A DNA stretch of 64,000 nt from Streptomyces shenzhenensis (GCF_003688995.1 NZ_PENI01000015.1:124001-188000); one strand, 5' to 3'; shown: positions 8,274 to 17,355, numbered from the stretch's first letter. Notes: generated by a model from the letters alone, not told the origin. Program-made: numbers and translations.

Positions 8274-8710
8274 GGTGCAGTCACCTCTGCCCATACCTTC
8301 TTGCCGGACTGTGCGTCGGTGACTCCCCAGTCCGCACATAGGGCGTCAAGGATGATCAGGCCGCGTCCTCCCTCGTTTTCGTGCGATTCGGGGCCGGGCT
8401 GAGGGCGGCGTCTCACAGGGTCTTCGACCTCCACTCGGGTGCGGGTGTCTTGCACGCCGATTTCGACTCTCAGCAGGTGACCGGGCGTTGTGCCGTACCG
8501 GATGGCGTTAGTCACCAACTCGCACGTCACCAGTTCAACCGCGTCGATGTACTCGGCTGATGCGTCGGGTAACTCGTACTGGAAGTGCTCGCGTACGAAC
8601 TTTCGGGCGATGCTGGCTGACGTGGCCTCACCCACCAGCAGAAGAACCGGCGGGGGGCCGTCGACGGGCGCGAAACAGACGGACATGGCGGCCCGTCGTT
8701 GTTTGATCAT
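8270..8710 (-). CDS. HATPase_c (SpoIIAB/RsbW-like) ATP-binding protein
   Basis: The 146-residue single-domain protein has the GHKL ATPase features of anti-sigma-factor kinases: N-box ELVTNAIRYG, a Gly-rich G-box NEGGRGLIILDALC and a terminal GKKVWAEV strand. Streptomyces genomes carry many such stand-alone proteins, often paired with HTH regulators, as here across the divergent promoter region. It could phosphorylate or sequester a partner. It is the first gene of the leftward cargo block and is coupled to the next gene by an ATGA overlap. Confidence 0.8.
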   Translation of the reverse strand: MIKQRRAAMSVCFAPVDGPPPVLLLVGEATSASIARKFVREHFQYELPDASAEYIDAVELVTCELVTNAIRYGTTPGHLLRVEIGVQDTRTRVEVEDPVRRRPQPGPESHENEGGRGLIILDALCADWGVTDAQSGKKVWAEVTAP

Positions 8711-8862
8711 GTGTCTCCCCTTACGGGTTGACGGTCCCGGCCCTTGGCGTGGACCGGATGGTTCCTTCGACTAGGCAACACGCGTGACGCGGGTCGGGGT
8801 ACCGTCAAGGGGGGTGTCGAAGGGTGTCGCTTTCGTTGCTCACGGTCGCGAAGGGTGCGGGG

Positions 8863-10215
8863 ATGAAGTCACCGAACGAGGCGTTTGCGTACTGGCTGGA
8901 GCGCTCCGGAATCAGCCGGAAGGATCTCGCGCGGCGCGTGCAATCGAAGGCGCTGGAGTGGGGACAGCGGAACATTGCGACGAACGCAACGCGCGTGCGC
9001 ATGTGGTTGGAAGGCGAAACGCCCCGTGCGCCGATCCCGGATCTTCTGGCGGGGGTGTTCTCCGACCACTTCGGTTTCCGAGTGACGACGTACGACCTTG
9101 GCCTCGGTGAGGGCAGTTCGGTCGACGCCGGCCTCGCCTACGACCCGTCGTTCGCCGTTACGGTGGAAGTAGTCGCCGACCTGGGGAGAGCTGACGTGGA
9201 TCGTCGCAAGTTCCTTTCGGCCGCGCCGTTCGCGGCTGTGGCCGGGGTCGGTCCCTCGCGGGACTGGCTACTCAACACCCTTGACCAGGAACCGGAGCCG
9301 GGGCCGCGCGTGCGGCTGGAAGACGTGACGGCCGTCCGGAACATGTTCTCGACCTTCCAGCAGATGGACATCTTCCAGGGCGGCGGTTCCGGGCGCCTGG
9401 TCCTGGCGGAGTACATGAACCAGCACGTCTACCCGCTGCTTCGGCGGTCGCATGACGAGCAGGTGCGGTACGCGCTGTGCGAGGCCGCGGCCGAACAGAC
9501 CTACCTACTCGGCTGGATGGCCTACGACAACGGGGAACACAGCATCGCGCAGCGCTACTTGATCCAGTCGCTTCGCCTCGCCGAAGAGTCGCGTAATCCG
9601 GCGCTCGGCGCGCACGTCCTCGCCGGGATGGCTGATCAGGCCACCCTCTTGGGTAACCCGCGCGAGGGCCGGCGCCTTGCACAGGCCGGACGACAGGGAC
9701 TGTCGAGGGCAACCTCGGCGGCGTGCCTCGCCGACCTGTGGTGTCTGGAAGCGCGGGCGCTCGCTGTTCTCGGCGACAAGACGGCGGCGGCTCACGCGGT
9801 CGTGCAGTCGGAGAATGCGGCCGAGCAGATCGACCTTGCCGAAGAAGCCGAGTGGGCAGCGTTCATCGACCCTGCGTACCTGCATGGTGAGCACGCGAAC
9901 ACCTTCCGCGATATGGGCGATGCGAAGTCCGCGGAGGAACACGCGCGGCGGTCCATCGACCACGCCCGGAAGCAAAACCGGGCCCGCCGCGGCGCCATGT
10001 CGCAAGCGGCGCTTGCCGTGTCCCACCTCCAGCGGAAGGACCTCGACGCGGCGTATGCGGCCGGCATGCGCACCCTGCGCCTTACGGGGCAGGTGAAGAG
10101 TTCGAGGGCGGTCGAGGCCGTGCAGGACCTCACCCGCCGCATGGAACCCTTCGGCGGGAACCGTCTGGTCGCCGACTTCACGGACCGGGCGCGCGAGCTG
10201 GTCGCCGCGGCGTAG
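8863..10215 (+). CDS. HTH (XRE-like) transcriptional regulator with helical-repeat domain
   Basis: The roughly 450-residue protein has an N-terminal helix-turn-helix (FAYWLERSGISRKDLARRVQ, later TRVRMWLEGETP), a linker with a hydrophobic patch near VDRRKFLSAAPFAAVAG, and a long TPR-like alpha-helical region (YLLGWMAYDN, HVLAGMADQATLLG, repeated helices to the C-terminus). This architecture is common for Streptomyces regulators encoded beside HATPase proteins. The start is either GTG 8824 or ATG 8863; the ATG has GAAGGG 7 bases upstream. It diverges from the HATPase block and probably controls it. It ends just before a strong bidirectional hairpin. Confidence 0.8.
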   Translation: MKSPNEAFAYWLERSGISRKDLARRVQSKALEWGQRNIATNATRVRMWLEGETPRAPIPDLLAGVFSDHFGFRVTTYDLGLGEGSSVDAGLAYDPSFAVTVEVVADLGRADVDRRKFLSAAPFAAVAGVGPSRDWLLNTLDQEPEPGPRVRLEDVTAVRNMFSTFQQMDIFQGGGSGRLVLAEYMNQHVYPLLRRSHDEQVRYALCEAAAEQTYLLGWMAYDNGEHSIAQRYLIQSLRLAEESRNPALGAHVLAGMADQATLLGNPREGRRLAQAGRQGLSRATSAACLADLWCLEARALAVLGDKTAAAHAVVQSENAAEQIDLAEEAEWAAFIDPAYLHGEHANTFRDMGDAKSAEEHARRSIDHARKQNRARRGAMSQAALAVSHLQRKDLDAAYAAGMRTLRLTGQVKSSRAVEAVQDLTRRMEPFGGNRLVADFTDRARELVAAA

Positions 10216-10230
10216 GTCAGAGAACGCAGA

Positions 10231-10273
10231 CAACGCCCCCCGCGACGGCCGTAAGGCCATGCGGGGGGCGTTG
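10231..10273. terminator. strong bidirectional terminator
   Basis: A perfect 13-bp inverted repeat (CAACGCCCCCCGC with its complement) has a 17-base loop holding a second GGCC/GGCC pairing. It lies between the stop of the rightward regulator and the stop of the leftward lysis genes, where both transcripts converge. Confidence 0.85.
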
Positions 10274-10278
10274 TGCTG

Positions 10279-10542
10279 CTACTTGCCGAGTTGCCAGAGG
10301 GATAGGGCGAGGCCGGCCACGCTGACCAGGGCGGCGAGGGAGGGCAGGGGCCAACGGGACCGTTCGAGGGCGTCGAGGCGTTTCGCGTGCTCCTTGATCT
10401 CTGCGTCGGTCTGGTCGGTGCGCTGGACCAACAGGGCGAGGGCGCCGTCTTGGCGGGTGAACCCCACCTCGATACTCCGGCGGATGCGTTCGAGTTCGAG
10501 GGCGACGGCGGCCGGGTCGGACGGGGGCGGCTGAGCGGTCAC
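10279..10542 (-). CDS. small coiled-coil and membrane protein, lysis module
   Basis: The 87-residue product begins with a helical, charged segment (LERIRRSIEVGFTRQDGALALLVQRTDQTDAEIKEHAKRL, in part) and ends with one membrane span (PLPSLAALVSVAGLALSLWQLG). This soluble helix plus C-terminal anchor layout recurs next to phage holins and may be a holin partner or spanin-like factor. Its GTG start overlaps the upstream holin stop by 4 bases. It is the last gene of the late operon. Confidence 0.65.
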   Translation of the reverse strand: MTAQPPPSDPAAVALELERIRRSIEVGFTRQDGALALLVQRTDQTDAEIKEHAKRLDALERSRWPLPSLAALVSVAGLALSLWQLGK

Positions 10543-10796
10543 TCGCGGGTGCCCCCGTCGTCGTCGACCAGGCCGATACCGAACCGGTCGAGCAGGACCT
10601 CGACGGCGGGCGAGGCCATGACGCGGGCGACCACGCCGGCGACGGCGGCGGCGGACGCGGCGGCGGCGATGACGGCCGGCGCGGCGGCGGCGAGGTCGGA
10701 GTCGGCGAGCAGGGCGGCGAGTGCCGGCAGAACGGCGACGACCGCGGCAAGGGTCTGGAGCGCGGTACGTATGGCGCGCTTGTTCTTCGGGTTCAT
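10539..10796 (-). CDS. holin candidate
   Basis: The 85-residue product has a basic N-terminus (MNPKNKRAIRTALQ), two Ala-rich hydrophobic helices (residues 14-32 and 36-58) and an acidic C-terminus. Size, topology and position next to the endolysin fit a phage holin that would permeabilise the membrane at lysis. It is coupled to the next small membrane gene by an ATGA-type overlap. Identity rests on topology and context, not on a family signature. Confidence 0.65.
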   Translation of the reverse strand: MNPKNKRAIRTALQTLAAVVAVLPALAALLADSDLAAAAPAVIAAAASAAAVAGVVARVMASPAVEVLLDRFGIGLVDDDGGTRE

Positions 10797-10822
10797 GGGG
10801 GGCGTTCCTGTCGTTGCGGGTT

Positions 10823-10851
10823 CCGCCCCGTGGCGCGGTGCCGCGGGGCGG
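10823..10851 (-). terminator. hairpin between endolysin and holin genes
   Basis: An 8-bp CCGCCCCG/CGGGGCGG stem with a 13-base loop lies in the 124-base gap after the endolysin stop. It may attenuate transcription into the holin genes, giving late control of lysis. Confidence 0.5.
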
Positions 10852-10920
10852 TTGGCCGTGCTCGAGTAATTGCGTCAGATTGACGAGAAGACTTGAGGTT
10901 TTGCGAGTACCGGGGCGGGC

Positions 10921-11862
10921 CTACTTGTCGTAGGCGAGGCGGTGCAGGTACGCCCACCCCTTCGGACCGATGGCCGGGTCGGATGTCTTACCCGCGGCGC
11001 GGTACTGCGGATAGGCGTTGTGGAACCTGACGACGGCGGCCTGAGTCTGGGGCCCGTAGTTGTCGGCCACGGCGACCGACTTCGCCATGAATCCCGCGGC
11101 CTTGAGCGCGCGCTGAAGCGGCTTCGCCGACGGCGAGGTCTTGCCCGGGGCGAGGCCGGCCGGGAACGCGGGCGGGCTGTAGGACTTCGGCGCGGTGGTG
11201 GCCTTGAGCTTGAGGACGTCGCCGGCGTGGATGACATACGGGGCCTTGATGCCGTTCAGCGTGGCGAGGGTCTTCCACGCGACGCCCATCTCGGCGCCGA
11301 TGCTGGACAGGGTGTCGCCGGCCTTGACGGTGTACGTGCTCGACGTGCCCCCGCCCGTGCTGGTGCCGGTGAGCTTCTTCGCTCGGGCGACGATCTCGGC
11401 GAGCTGGGCGACGATCCGCGAGCCGGGGCAGGACGTGTGCCCACCCCACGCGCTACCGCCCATCGCGTGGTAACCGAGACCCTTGCCGGACGGCGAGTTG
11501 GTCACCTGGAGCGGAACGCCGTACGTCTTGTGCGCCCACGCCAGCACCTCGGCGACGCGGTCGAGCTGGGCGTCGGTGAGCGCGTCGCCCCCCTGTCCCT
11601 CGTTCTCGACGCTGAGCCAGGACGTGTTACCGCTCGCCTGCGCCCATGCGCGGTCGCTGGTGTCGACCCACTGGCGGAGCTTGCCGGTCTTGCTGGTGCC
11701 GAAGTGGCTCGACGCCTGCGCCTTGGTGTTGCGGAACCAACTGTCGGTCCCCTCGAACGTGCCGGCCATGATGTGGACGACGACGCCCCGCACCTCGGCC
11801 TGTCCGTTGTTGGTGAAGTTGACGGCGAGCGGGCGCCACTCGGCGCCGGGCATACGTGCCAT
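10921..11862 (-). CDS. endolysin: N-acetylmuramoyl-L-alanine amidase with LysM and peptidoglycan-binding domains
   Basis: The 313-residue product has three parts. An amidase_2 domain covers residues 1-165, with zinc-ligand-type residues in VVVHIMAG and GGHTSCPGS. A LysM domain follows at about residues 180-225 (TYTVKAGDTLSSIGAEMG, then IHAGDVLKLK). The C-terminal peptidoglycan-binding segment includes PLQRALKAAGF and YGPQTQAAVVRFH. It would cleave the peptide from the glycan during host lysis. ATG 11862 follows GGAGATCACCACCC; the frame stays open far upstream only as a shadow of the fibre gene. Confidence 0.93.
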   Translation of the reverse strand: MARMPGAEWRPLAVNFTNNGQAEVRGVVVHIMAGTFEGTDSWFRNTKAQASSHFGTSKTGKLRQWVDTSDRAWAQASGNTSWLSVENEGQGGDALTDAQLDRVAEVLAWAHKTYGVPLQVTNSPSGKGLGYHAMGGSAWGGHTSCPGSRIVAQLAEIVARAKKLTGTSTGGGTSSTYTVKAGDTLSSIGAEMGVAWKTLATLNGIKAPYVIHAGDVLKLKATTAPKSYSPPAFPAGLAPGKTSPSAKPLQRALKAAGFMAKSVAVADNYGPQTQAAVVRFHNAYPQYRAAGKTSDPAIGPKGWAYLHRLAYDK

Positions 11863-11883
11863 GGGTGGTGATCTCCAGACATG

Positions 11884-11913
11884 AAAAAACGCCCGCGGCG
11901 CGGTGCCGGGGCG
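11884..11913 (-). terminator. rho-independent terminator before the endolysin gene
   Basis: On the - strand a GC-rich stem of about 9 bp is followed directly by six T residues. It lies between the fibre stop (11934) and the endolysin start (11862), so endolysin probably has readthrough or separate transcription. Confidence 0.7.
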
Positions 11914-11933
11914 TACGGGTGTGGTGGGGGTGA

Positions 11934-13490
11934 TCAGGCGGCGAGAGCCAGGATCGGAATGTCGTGGTCGGCGAGCGCGGTCGACGCGGCCGGGTTCACG
12001 GTGGTGGGGAGCGTGCTCTGTGCGCTGATGTACCAGGCGCGCGGGAAGAAGCTCGTTCCCATGGCGAAGTTGGCCGTAGCGACGGGGGCCTCGTTCTGCA
12101 CGTGGAAGAACGAGAAATCGCTCGCCCCGCCGGTCGTCATGAGCCACGCCACCCAGTACCGGCCGGGGGTGAGCGTGGTCGAGGCGAACGTGAGCGGCAC
12201 GGCTCCGATGTGGTTGGACACCATGGCGGGCAGCGAGCCGGTTTCTTGGCCGGCCATGGTGAGCGCGACGGCGCTCGACGCGACGACGCGGGTCCCGTTC
12301 TCGCGGTAGATCCCGGCCATGTACCGGTTGGACGTCACTCCGCCGTACCCGCGCGCGAAGAGAACGGCCTTGGTCACGGTGGTGTCCTCCGTGATGTTGA
12401 AGCCTGTCAGGTAGAGGCGCTGCGGGGTGAGGTACTTCGCTACCGGGTTGGCCACGCCCCCGGGGTCGAGCGACCAGGCGGCGAAACCGAGTGCCTGCGG
12501 CGTCCACATGTTCCGCGGCGCGGTGGCGGGGGCCTGGGCGACGGGGATACGGCCGGTGCTGTCGAGGCCGGCGACGCCGTTCGCTGTGCCCCGCGCGGTG
12601 GTGGCAAGGGCGCCGACGTCGGCGGCGACCAGGGCGACGTTCCCGGAACTGTTCGGGCTCTTGCCGTTGACGGTGGTGACGGCGCCCCCGCCCATGCCCT
12701 CGGGGAGCTGCGCGGCCGGCACCTTCCCGGACGCGTCGAGCTGGGCAACGCCGTTGGGCGCGCCTGGCGCGGTGTCCGGCACGGCGTGCACGGCGGCGGC
12801 GTCGAGCACGACGTCGGCCTCGCTGATGCCGTTGACGGACTGCACCAGGCCGGGAGCCCCGTCGGCGCCGTTGCTCCCGTCGGCTCCGTCGGCGCCCGTG
12901 GGGCCGGGGTCTCCCCGGTCGCCCTTGGGGCCGACCAGGGACGCGAGCCACTGCTCGGCAGTGCCGGTGAAACCGGAGTCGAGGGCGACCTCGTACGCGG
13001 AGTCACCCGCGGGGCCGGTGTTGCCCTGGTCGCCCTTGACGCCCTGGGCGCCGACCAGTGAGGCGAGCCACTGCTCGACGGTGCCCTCGAACCCCTGCTT
13101 CACGGCGATTTCGTATGCGGAGTCGCCGCGTACGGCTACGTAGTTGGGGGTCGTGGGGTCGGTCGGGGCGATGTCGGCGATGTCGACGTGTGGGGTCTCG
13201 GCCGGTAGGAGCACCTGATAGACGCGGTTCATCGTTACGCCCGCGAGCTGTTCGGCGATGCTGTACGCCCAGCCGGACGGGTTCATGCCGGGGGCGTCGG
13301 TGGCCGGCAGGGTGACGGCGAAGGCGCCTTGTGCGTCGAGCTGGACCGTGACGGGCCCGCCGAGGATGACGTCGAAGTCGCTGAAGACGAGCATTGGGGA
13401 GCGGAAGACGACTTGGCCGGTGAGGGGTTTGCCGGCCGGGGTGAGGAAGCGGCCGGTCACCCGCACGACGGGGATTCCTTCGGGGAGCAT
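11934..13490 (-). CDS. collagen-like tail fibre / receptor-binding protein
   Basis: The 518-residue product begins with a beta-rich domain (residues 1-115) likely to attach to the baseplate. A duplicated module follows (GDSAYEIAVKQGFEGTVEQWL and GDSAYEVALDSGFTGTAEQWL), interleaved with Gly-x-x triplets (GPKGDRGDPGPTGADGADG). Linker repeats of the type GVAQLDASGKVPAAQLP and GVAGLDSTGRIPVAQAP lead to a C-terminal domain of about 190 residues that would contact the host. This is a typical siphovirus fibre. It is the last of four consecutive baseplate genes. Confidence 0.82.
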   Translation of the reverse strand: MLPEGIPVVRVTGRFLTPAGKPLTGQVVFRSPMLVFSDFDVILGGPVTVQLDAQGAFAVTLPATDAPGMNPSGWAYSIAEQLAGVTMNRVYQVLLPAETPHVDIADIAPTDPTTPNYVAVRGDSAYEIAVKQGFEGTVEQWLASLVGAQGVKGDQGNTGPAGDSAYEVALDSGFTGTAEQWLASLVGPKGDRGDPGPTGADGADGSNGADGAPGLVQSVNGISEADVVLDAAAVHAVPDTAPGAPNGVAQLDASGKVPAAQLPEGMGGGAVTTVNGKSPNSSGNVALVAADVGALATTARGTANGVAGLDSTGRIPVAQAPATAPRNMWTPQALGFAAWSLDPGGVANPVAKYLTPQRLYLTGFNITEDTTVTKAVLFARGYGGVTSNRYMAGIYRENGTRVVASSAVALTMAGQETGSLPAMVSNHIGAVPLTFASTTLTPGRYWVAWLMTTGGASDFSFFHVQNEAPVATANFAMGTSFFPRAWYISAQSTLPTTVNPAASTALADHDIPILALAA

Positions 13491-13493
13491 CGT

Positions 13494-14318
13494 TCACGCT
13501 CCCTTCGTGGCCGGCGGGATGTCGGCGGCCGGTGCTGCTGTGGCTGCCGTGGCGGTGCGGGCGGGGGTGTCGGGTGCTTCGTCGGCTGTGAACGTGTTGC
13601 GGGTGTAGGCGCGGTACAGGCGGGTTTCGATGTTCTGCCCGCTGGTCTTGGCGCGGTGGCTGACGTCCCACACGACGGATTGCAGGAACTCGACGCCATC
13701 GAGGGGCGCCTCGATGGTGCGCTGTACCCATGTGGTCGCGGGTACGTCGTACTCGGCGAGCGTCTGCGCGGTGCCGCCGGACGGCGTCATGGACACCTTG
13801 ACCTGCCCGCCCCCGGTCCCGGCGTACGTGAAGATCACGATGACGGCGACGGCGTTGTGTGCTGGGCTGGAGCCCCACCATGCGGTGTCGTAGCTGGTGC
13901 TCGTGTTGGACTGGCGCGCGGTCGGGTACAGGCCGATGGGCATCCACGGGCGGCCGAGGAACCGTTCGGAGTACGCGTCATCCATCACGATCACATCGCG
14001 TAGCGCTGGGTCTCGGTTCCATATGCGGATCATCTGGCCGGAGCCGGTGGCGTCCTCGTCGCCGACGGTGAGAGCGGGTGTGCCGTCGGTGGGGCGGGCG
14101 ATGCCGACGGCCCAGTCACCTGCGGGGGTCTGGCCCGTGAGGAAGATCCGGTTGCCGTTGGGGGCCTTGGCGATCAGCCGGCCTCCCTCGCCGATCACGA
14201 CGTCACCGTTCAGGACCTGGTTGAGGGCGGGCCGCATCTGGGACCGGCCGCGCAGGGTACGTACTTCCCGTTCAAGGGCGGCGATGCGGTCGAGGATGTC
14301 TTGCGGGACGTACGCCAT
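13494..14318 (-). CDS. baseplate / tail-associated structural protein
   Basis: The 274-residue product starts with a short coiled coil (MAYVPQDILDRIAALEREVRTL) and continues with a beta-rich domain (VVIGEGGRLIAKAPNGNRIFL). It is common among Streptomyces phage proteins placed between the tail hub and the fibre. A trimerising N-terminal helix and beta-sandwich suggest a carbohydrate-binding or upper-fibre function. ATG 14318 overlaps the stop of the previous gene (ATGA). Confidence 0.6.
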   Translation of the reverse strand: MAYVPQDILDRIAALEREVRTLRGRSQMRPALNQVLNGDVVIGEGGRLIAKAPNGNRIFLTGQTPAGDWAVGIARPTDGTPALTVGDEDATGSGQMIRIWNRDPALRDVIVMDDAYSERFLGRPWMPIGLYPTARQSNTSTSYDTAWWGSSPAHNAVAVIVIFTYAGTGGGQVKVSMTPSGGTAQTLAEYDVPATTWVQRTIEAPLDGVEFLQSVVWDVSHRAKTSGQNIETRLYRAYTRNTFTADEAPDTPARTATAATAAPAADIPPATKGA

Positions 14319-15418
14319 CAGGCGGGTACCTCCAGGTAGAGCTTTGCGGTCTCGGGGCGGCCCCGCTCGGGCGGGCTGATGGACATCCCGACGACCCGGT
14401 ACCGGGCGTCGAGGCCGGTGGGGTGCCACAGGTCGCGGATGCGGATGCGGACGGTGGCGCCGAGCAGGGCGGGGGCGACGTTGTCGCCGAGCAGAACCTC
14501 GACTTCGGGGATCTGCGCGGGCCGTCGTGCGGCGGTCCAGTCCGCGCGTGCGTGGCCGTCGAGGGTGGGCTGTTCCTCGACGGTGGAGTAGTCGGAGGAT
14601 CCGTCGAGGCGGGGCCACCCGGCGGCCATGTCGTCGTCGGCGACCAGGCGCTCGGACATTATCGGGTACGAGTCGGCGGCCTGGTTGGTGTTCACGGTGG
14701 CGCCCCGCGACTGCCAGCCGTTGGCGAGGCCGGACGCGTCGGACGGCCACGTGTAGGTGATGATGGGGCCGGGGTGGTCGAGAACGATGTCAGCGCTGCC
14801 CGCGCGGATGATCGGGTGCCCGAGGACCAGTTCCTTGACGCGGCGGCCCGCGGCGTCGCGGTGCGAGGCGATCCGCCACTCGAAGCCGTCCTCGACGGCG
14901 GCGAGCTGGTCGATGAGTTCACCGATCCACGGCAGGTCGTAGCGCAGGAACGTGCGGTCGCGGGCGACCCCTGAGGGCCGGCCGTCGTACGTGATCCCGA
15001 TGTTCCCGCCGGGTGTCGACTGCACGTAGTCGACCAGGCCGCGCACGATGTCGAACTGGTCGACCTGCTCGGCGGTCTGCGTGTCGTACAGCAGGCGCCG
15101 GTACAGGTACGACTCCCAGCCTCCGCACTGGATCTGCGCGGAGAGAAACCCGCGGGAGTCTGAGGCGAGGGCGAGGGTCCACAGGATGCCGCCCCACCAG
15201 ATTTCGCGTCCGCGCTCGACCCATACGGCCGTGCGGCCGGGGACGATTGCGCGGCGGGCTCGCTCGGCGAGGGCGCGGTTCGGGATGGGTACGGTTCCGG
15301 TGAGCCGCCCGGTCTTGCCTATGTAGTCGTCGAGGCTCACGCCTGTGAGCGGCAACGCGTCGAGGAGCTGGTCGCTGCGTAGATCGCAGAACAGCACCCG
15401 GTAGGGGGTCTGTGCCAT
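14318..15418 (-). CDS. minor tail protein (tail hub-like)
   Basis: The 366-residue product begins MAQTPYRVLFCDLRSDQLLDALPL, a beginning often seen in actinophage minor tail proteins. It contains hub-like beta segments (GREIWWGGILWTLALASDSRG) and a ligand-like late domain (VEVLLGDNVAPALLGATVRIRI). Position directly after the distal tail protein and before the fibre components supports a baseplate hub role. No enzymatic motif is seen. Confidence 0.7.
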   Translation of the reverse strand: MAQTPYRVLFCDLRSDQLLDALPLTGVSLDDYIGKTGRLTGTVPIPNRALAERARRAIVPGRTAVWVERGREIWWGGILWTLALASDSRGFLSAQIQCGGWESYLYRRLLYDTQTAEQVDQFDIVRGLVDYVQSTPGGNIGITYDGRPSGVARDRTFLRYDLPWIGELIDQLAAVEDGFEWRIASHRDAAGRRVKELVLGHPIIRAGSADIVLDHPGPIITYTWPSDASGLANGWQSRGATVNTNQAADSYPIMSERLVADDDMAAGWPRLDGSSDYSTVEEQPTLDGHARADWTAARRPAQIPEVEVLLGDNVAPALLGATVRIRIRDLWHPTGLDARYRVVGMSISPPERGRPETAKLYLEVPA

Positions 15419-15426
15419 GGTGCCCC

Positions 15427-16422
15427 CTACGCCACGTACGTTGCGGACAGGGACACCGGCTGACCGGTCAGGACGTTTCCGCCCGGCACAGTGCTGCGCA
15501 GGAATATCGACCCGTTCGCCTGCACCGAAGCGGCCCCGAACGCGACGTTGTTGCGGTTGTAGGACGTCTCCATGTCGAACGCGGGAAGCCAGCCGGCCGG
15601 GAGCGTCGCTACGAGGGTGTCGTCGATGTTCCCCTGTGAGTCGCCCGTGAGCTGGGCTCCTGTGCGGGTCGCCTGCACGCGCACCGTGACCACTCCGCTT
15701 CGACGGCGCGCACGGAAAACGGGGGTGGACCAGCCGGACGCCACCGTGAGGCCACTGGTCGCCGTTTCCGCCGGCAGGTCAGGTACCCGGTACACCTGCC
15801 ACGTGCCGAGTGGGTCCGACCAGCGGTAGAGGGTGCCGCCGATGTCGGCGTACTGGCCGTCGTAGCCGCCCGCATCGGAGGTGAGGCCGCGAGGGATGAT
15901 CCCGCCGTACGCGGCGGTGTAGCGGCGCCGGTCCGCCAACGCGGACGACCAGTCGATACCGCCCACGCCCGCGGAGGCGCCGGCGGGAATGGTCACGTCC
16001 CACAGGCGCAGGCACGCCGGGGGCATGCTCGGCGCGGCCGGGGTGGCTGCGGGCGTCCCGGTGACGATCTCGACCTGGGCAAGGTTCTGGCCGTACTCGT
16101 CGAACAGCTGGTCGTACACATGCAGCGCCACGGTGTCGATGCGGGTGAACTGGGCGTCGCCATCGCTGAAGGTGACGGTCTCGGGCGCGTCCACGGCGAC
16201 CGGGTACGCGCCCTGCATGGTGGTGCCCTGGACCAGGGCGCGGCCGATGCCAATCTGTAGGGACATCGCGCCGGCCCCGGTGGCGGCGAACGGGTTCCCG
16301 CCGGCGATCACGCCGTCGCGGGTCTGGATCTCCGACTCGGGGGCGAACGTCCCCACGGGCGACAGGCGGGTGTCTTCTCGGGTCTGCCCGAGGGGCAGTA
16401 GCCATGCCGAACGTACGGACAC
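15427..16422 (-). CDS. baseplate / tail structural protein
   Basis: The 331-residue product contains EIQTRDGVIAGGNPFAATG and GIGRALVQGTTMQGAYPVAVD near the N-terminus. This pattern is shared by actinophage baseplate proteins, where the segment resembles the gp10/upper-baseplate 'ARVQGT' region. A C-terminal beta domain includes GVVTVRVQATRTGAQLTG. The start is GTG. It sits between the distal tail protein and the hub gene and is likely part of the same structure. Confidence 0.6.
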   Translation of the reverse strand: MSVRSAWLLPLGQTREDTRLSPVGTFAPESEIQTRDGVIAGGNPFAATGAGAMSLQIGIGRALVQGTTMQGAYPVAVDAPETVTFSDGDAQFTRIDTVALHVYDQLFDEYGQNLAQVEIVTGTPAATPAAPSMPPACLRLWDVTIPAGASAGVGGIDWSSALADRRRYTAAYGGIIPRGLTSDAGGYDGQYADIGGTLYRWSDPLGTWQVYRVPDLPAETATSGLTVASGWSTPVFRARRRSGVVTVRVQATRTGAQLTGDSQGNIDDTLVATLPAGWLPAFDMETSYNRNNVAFGAASVQANGSIFLRSTVPGGNVLTGQPVSLSATYVA

Positions 16423-16434
16423 GGGCGGGTCTCC

Positions 16435-17352
16435 TTACCAGTAGGCCGAGCGGTAGCGCACGGTCGCCGTCGCCGTCGGATCGGTGCTGCCGGGTGCGGC
16501 GCGGAAGATCAGGGATGTGGTGCCGGGGGCGAGCGTGAACGTCTGCTCGGGCACTGAGCGGCTGGTGGCGGTGTAGATGCGGCTCGCGGTGCCGTTGAGA
16601 ACGACCGTTCCGGCGCGGGTGTCGACGGTGAGCACGTCGCCGGCGGCGAGGGGGATGTCGTACTCGATCACGTCGCCCGTGATGAGGTTCGTCATTGCCG
16701 GACCGGTCACTGGCCCCCGGAACTCCACGACGGGATGTGTCTCGGCGTCGCCGACGTTCGTTACCGACAGGGCGCCGGTGCTGCCCGGTGTGCCGAACGC
16801 GAGCGGCCACGTCAGGGGCCAGTCGAGGCCCGGCTCGGACGCGGGCAGGGTCGCCGGCACGGAGCGCTCGGCGAGTTCGTATCGGCGCGGGTCGGTGGCC
16901 TGCCACTCGACCGCGCCGCCCGTGATGGTGCCCAGCCGGTAGCCGATGCCGACGGGGACGATGCGGCGGACAACGCAGGCGTAGGCGAGCAGGGGCCCGC
17001 GCTCGTCGAGCCAGGCGACGAACGGGACTTCGGTGTCGGCCGGCACGGTGGCGCGGTTCAGGGTGGCGATGGTGGCGCCGATGCTGTCGCGGGGGGCCCG
17101 CACCATCAGACCGTCAAGGCCGATGGTGCGGGCCTGGGCGAGCAGGCGGCCCGGGATGGCCCCGTGCGCGTCCGCGCGCAGGACCGTGCCCGAGTCGAGG
17201 CCGGGCAGTTCCTCCCAGCCGGTGAGGGATTTCCACCGGTAGGGAGTGCCGGGCCCGAGCAGCAGGTCGCCGAACTGGACATGTCCGGGACGGGTCACCA
17301 GGGCGCCGGCCGCCGCGGCGGCGAGGGCTTGCTGGGTGGCGGTCGCGGTCAC
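16435..17352 (-). CDS. distal tail protein (Dit-like phage tail family)
   Basis: The 305-residue product has the distal tail pattern: an early VQFGDLLLGPGTPYRWKSL strand set, then GLDGLMVRAPRDSIGATIATL, and a C-terminal galectin-like beta domain (VEFRGPVTGPAMTNLITGD). Dit proteins form the ring joining tail tube to baseplate. Its place right after the tape measure gene is the usual one in siphoviruses. GTG start with a 3-base gap to the tape measure stop. Confidence 0.75.
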   Translation of the reverse strand: MTATATQQALAAAAAGALVTRPGHVQFGDLLLGPGTPYRWKSLTGWEELPGLDSGTVLRADAHGAIPGRLLAQARTIGLDGLMVRAPRDSIGATIATLNRATVPADTEVPFVAWLDERGPLLAYACVVRRIVPVGIGYRLGTITGGAVEWQATDPRRYELAERSVPATLPASEPGLDWPLTWPLAFGTPGSTGALSVTNVGDAETHPVVEFRGPVTGPAMTNLITGDVIEYDIPLAAGDVLTVDTRAGTVVLNGTASRIYTATSRSVPEQTFTLAPGTTSLIFRAAPGSTDPTATATVRYRSAYW

Positions 17353-17355
17353 CGG

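Noticed and set aside
10921..12951. 676-codon frame merging the endolysin with upstream sequence
   Set aside because: The part upstream of 11862 is a shadow of the fibre gene with no domain; the endolysin has its own start and ribosome site and a terminator precedes it.
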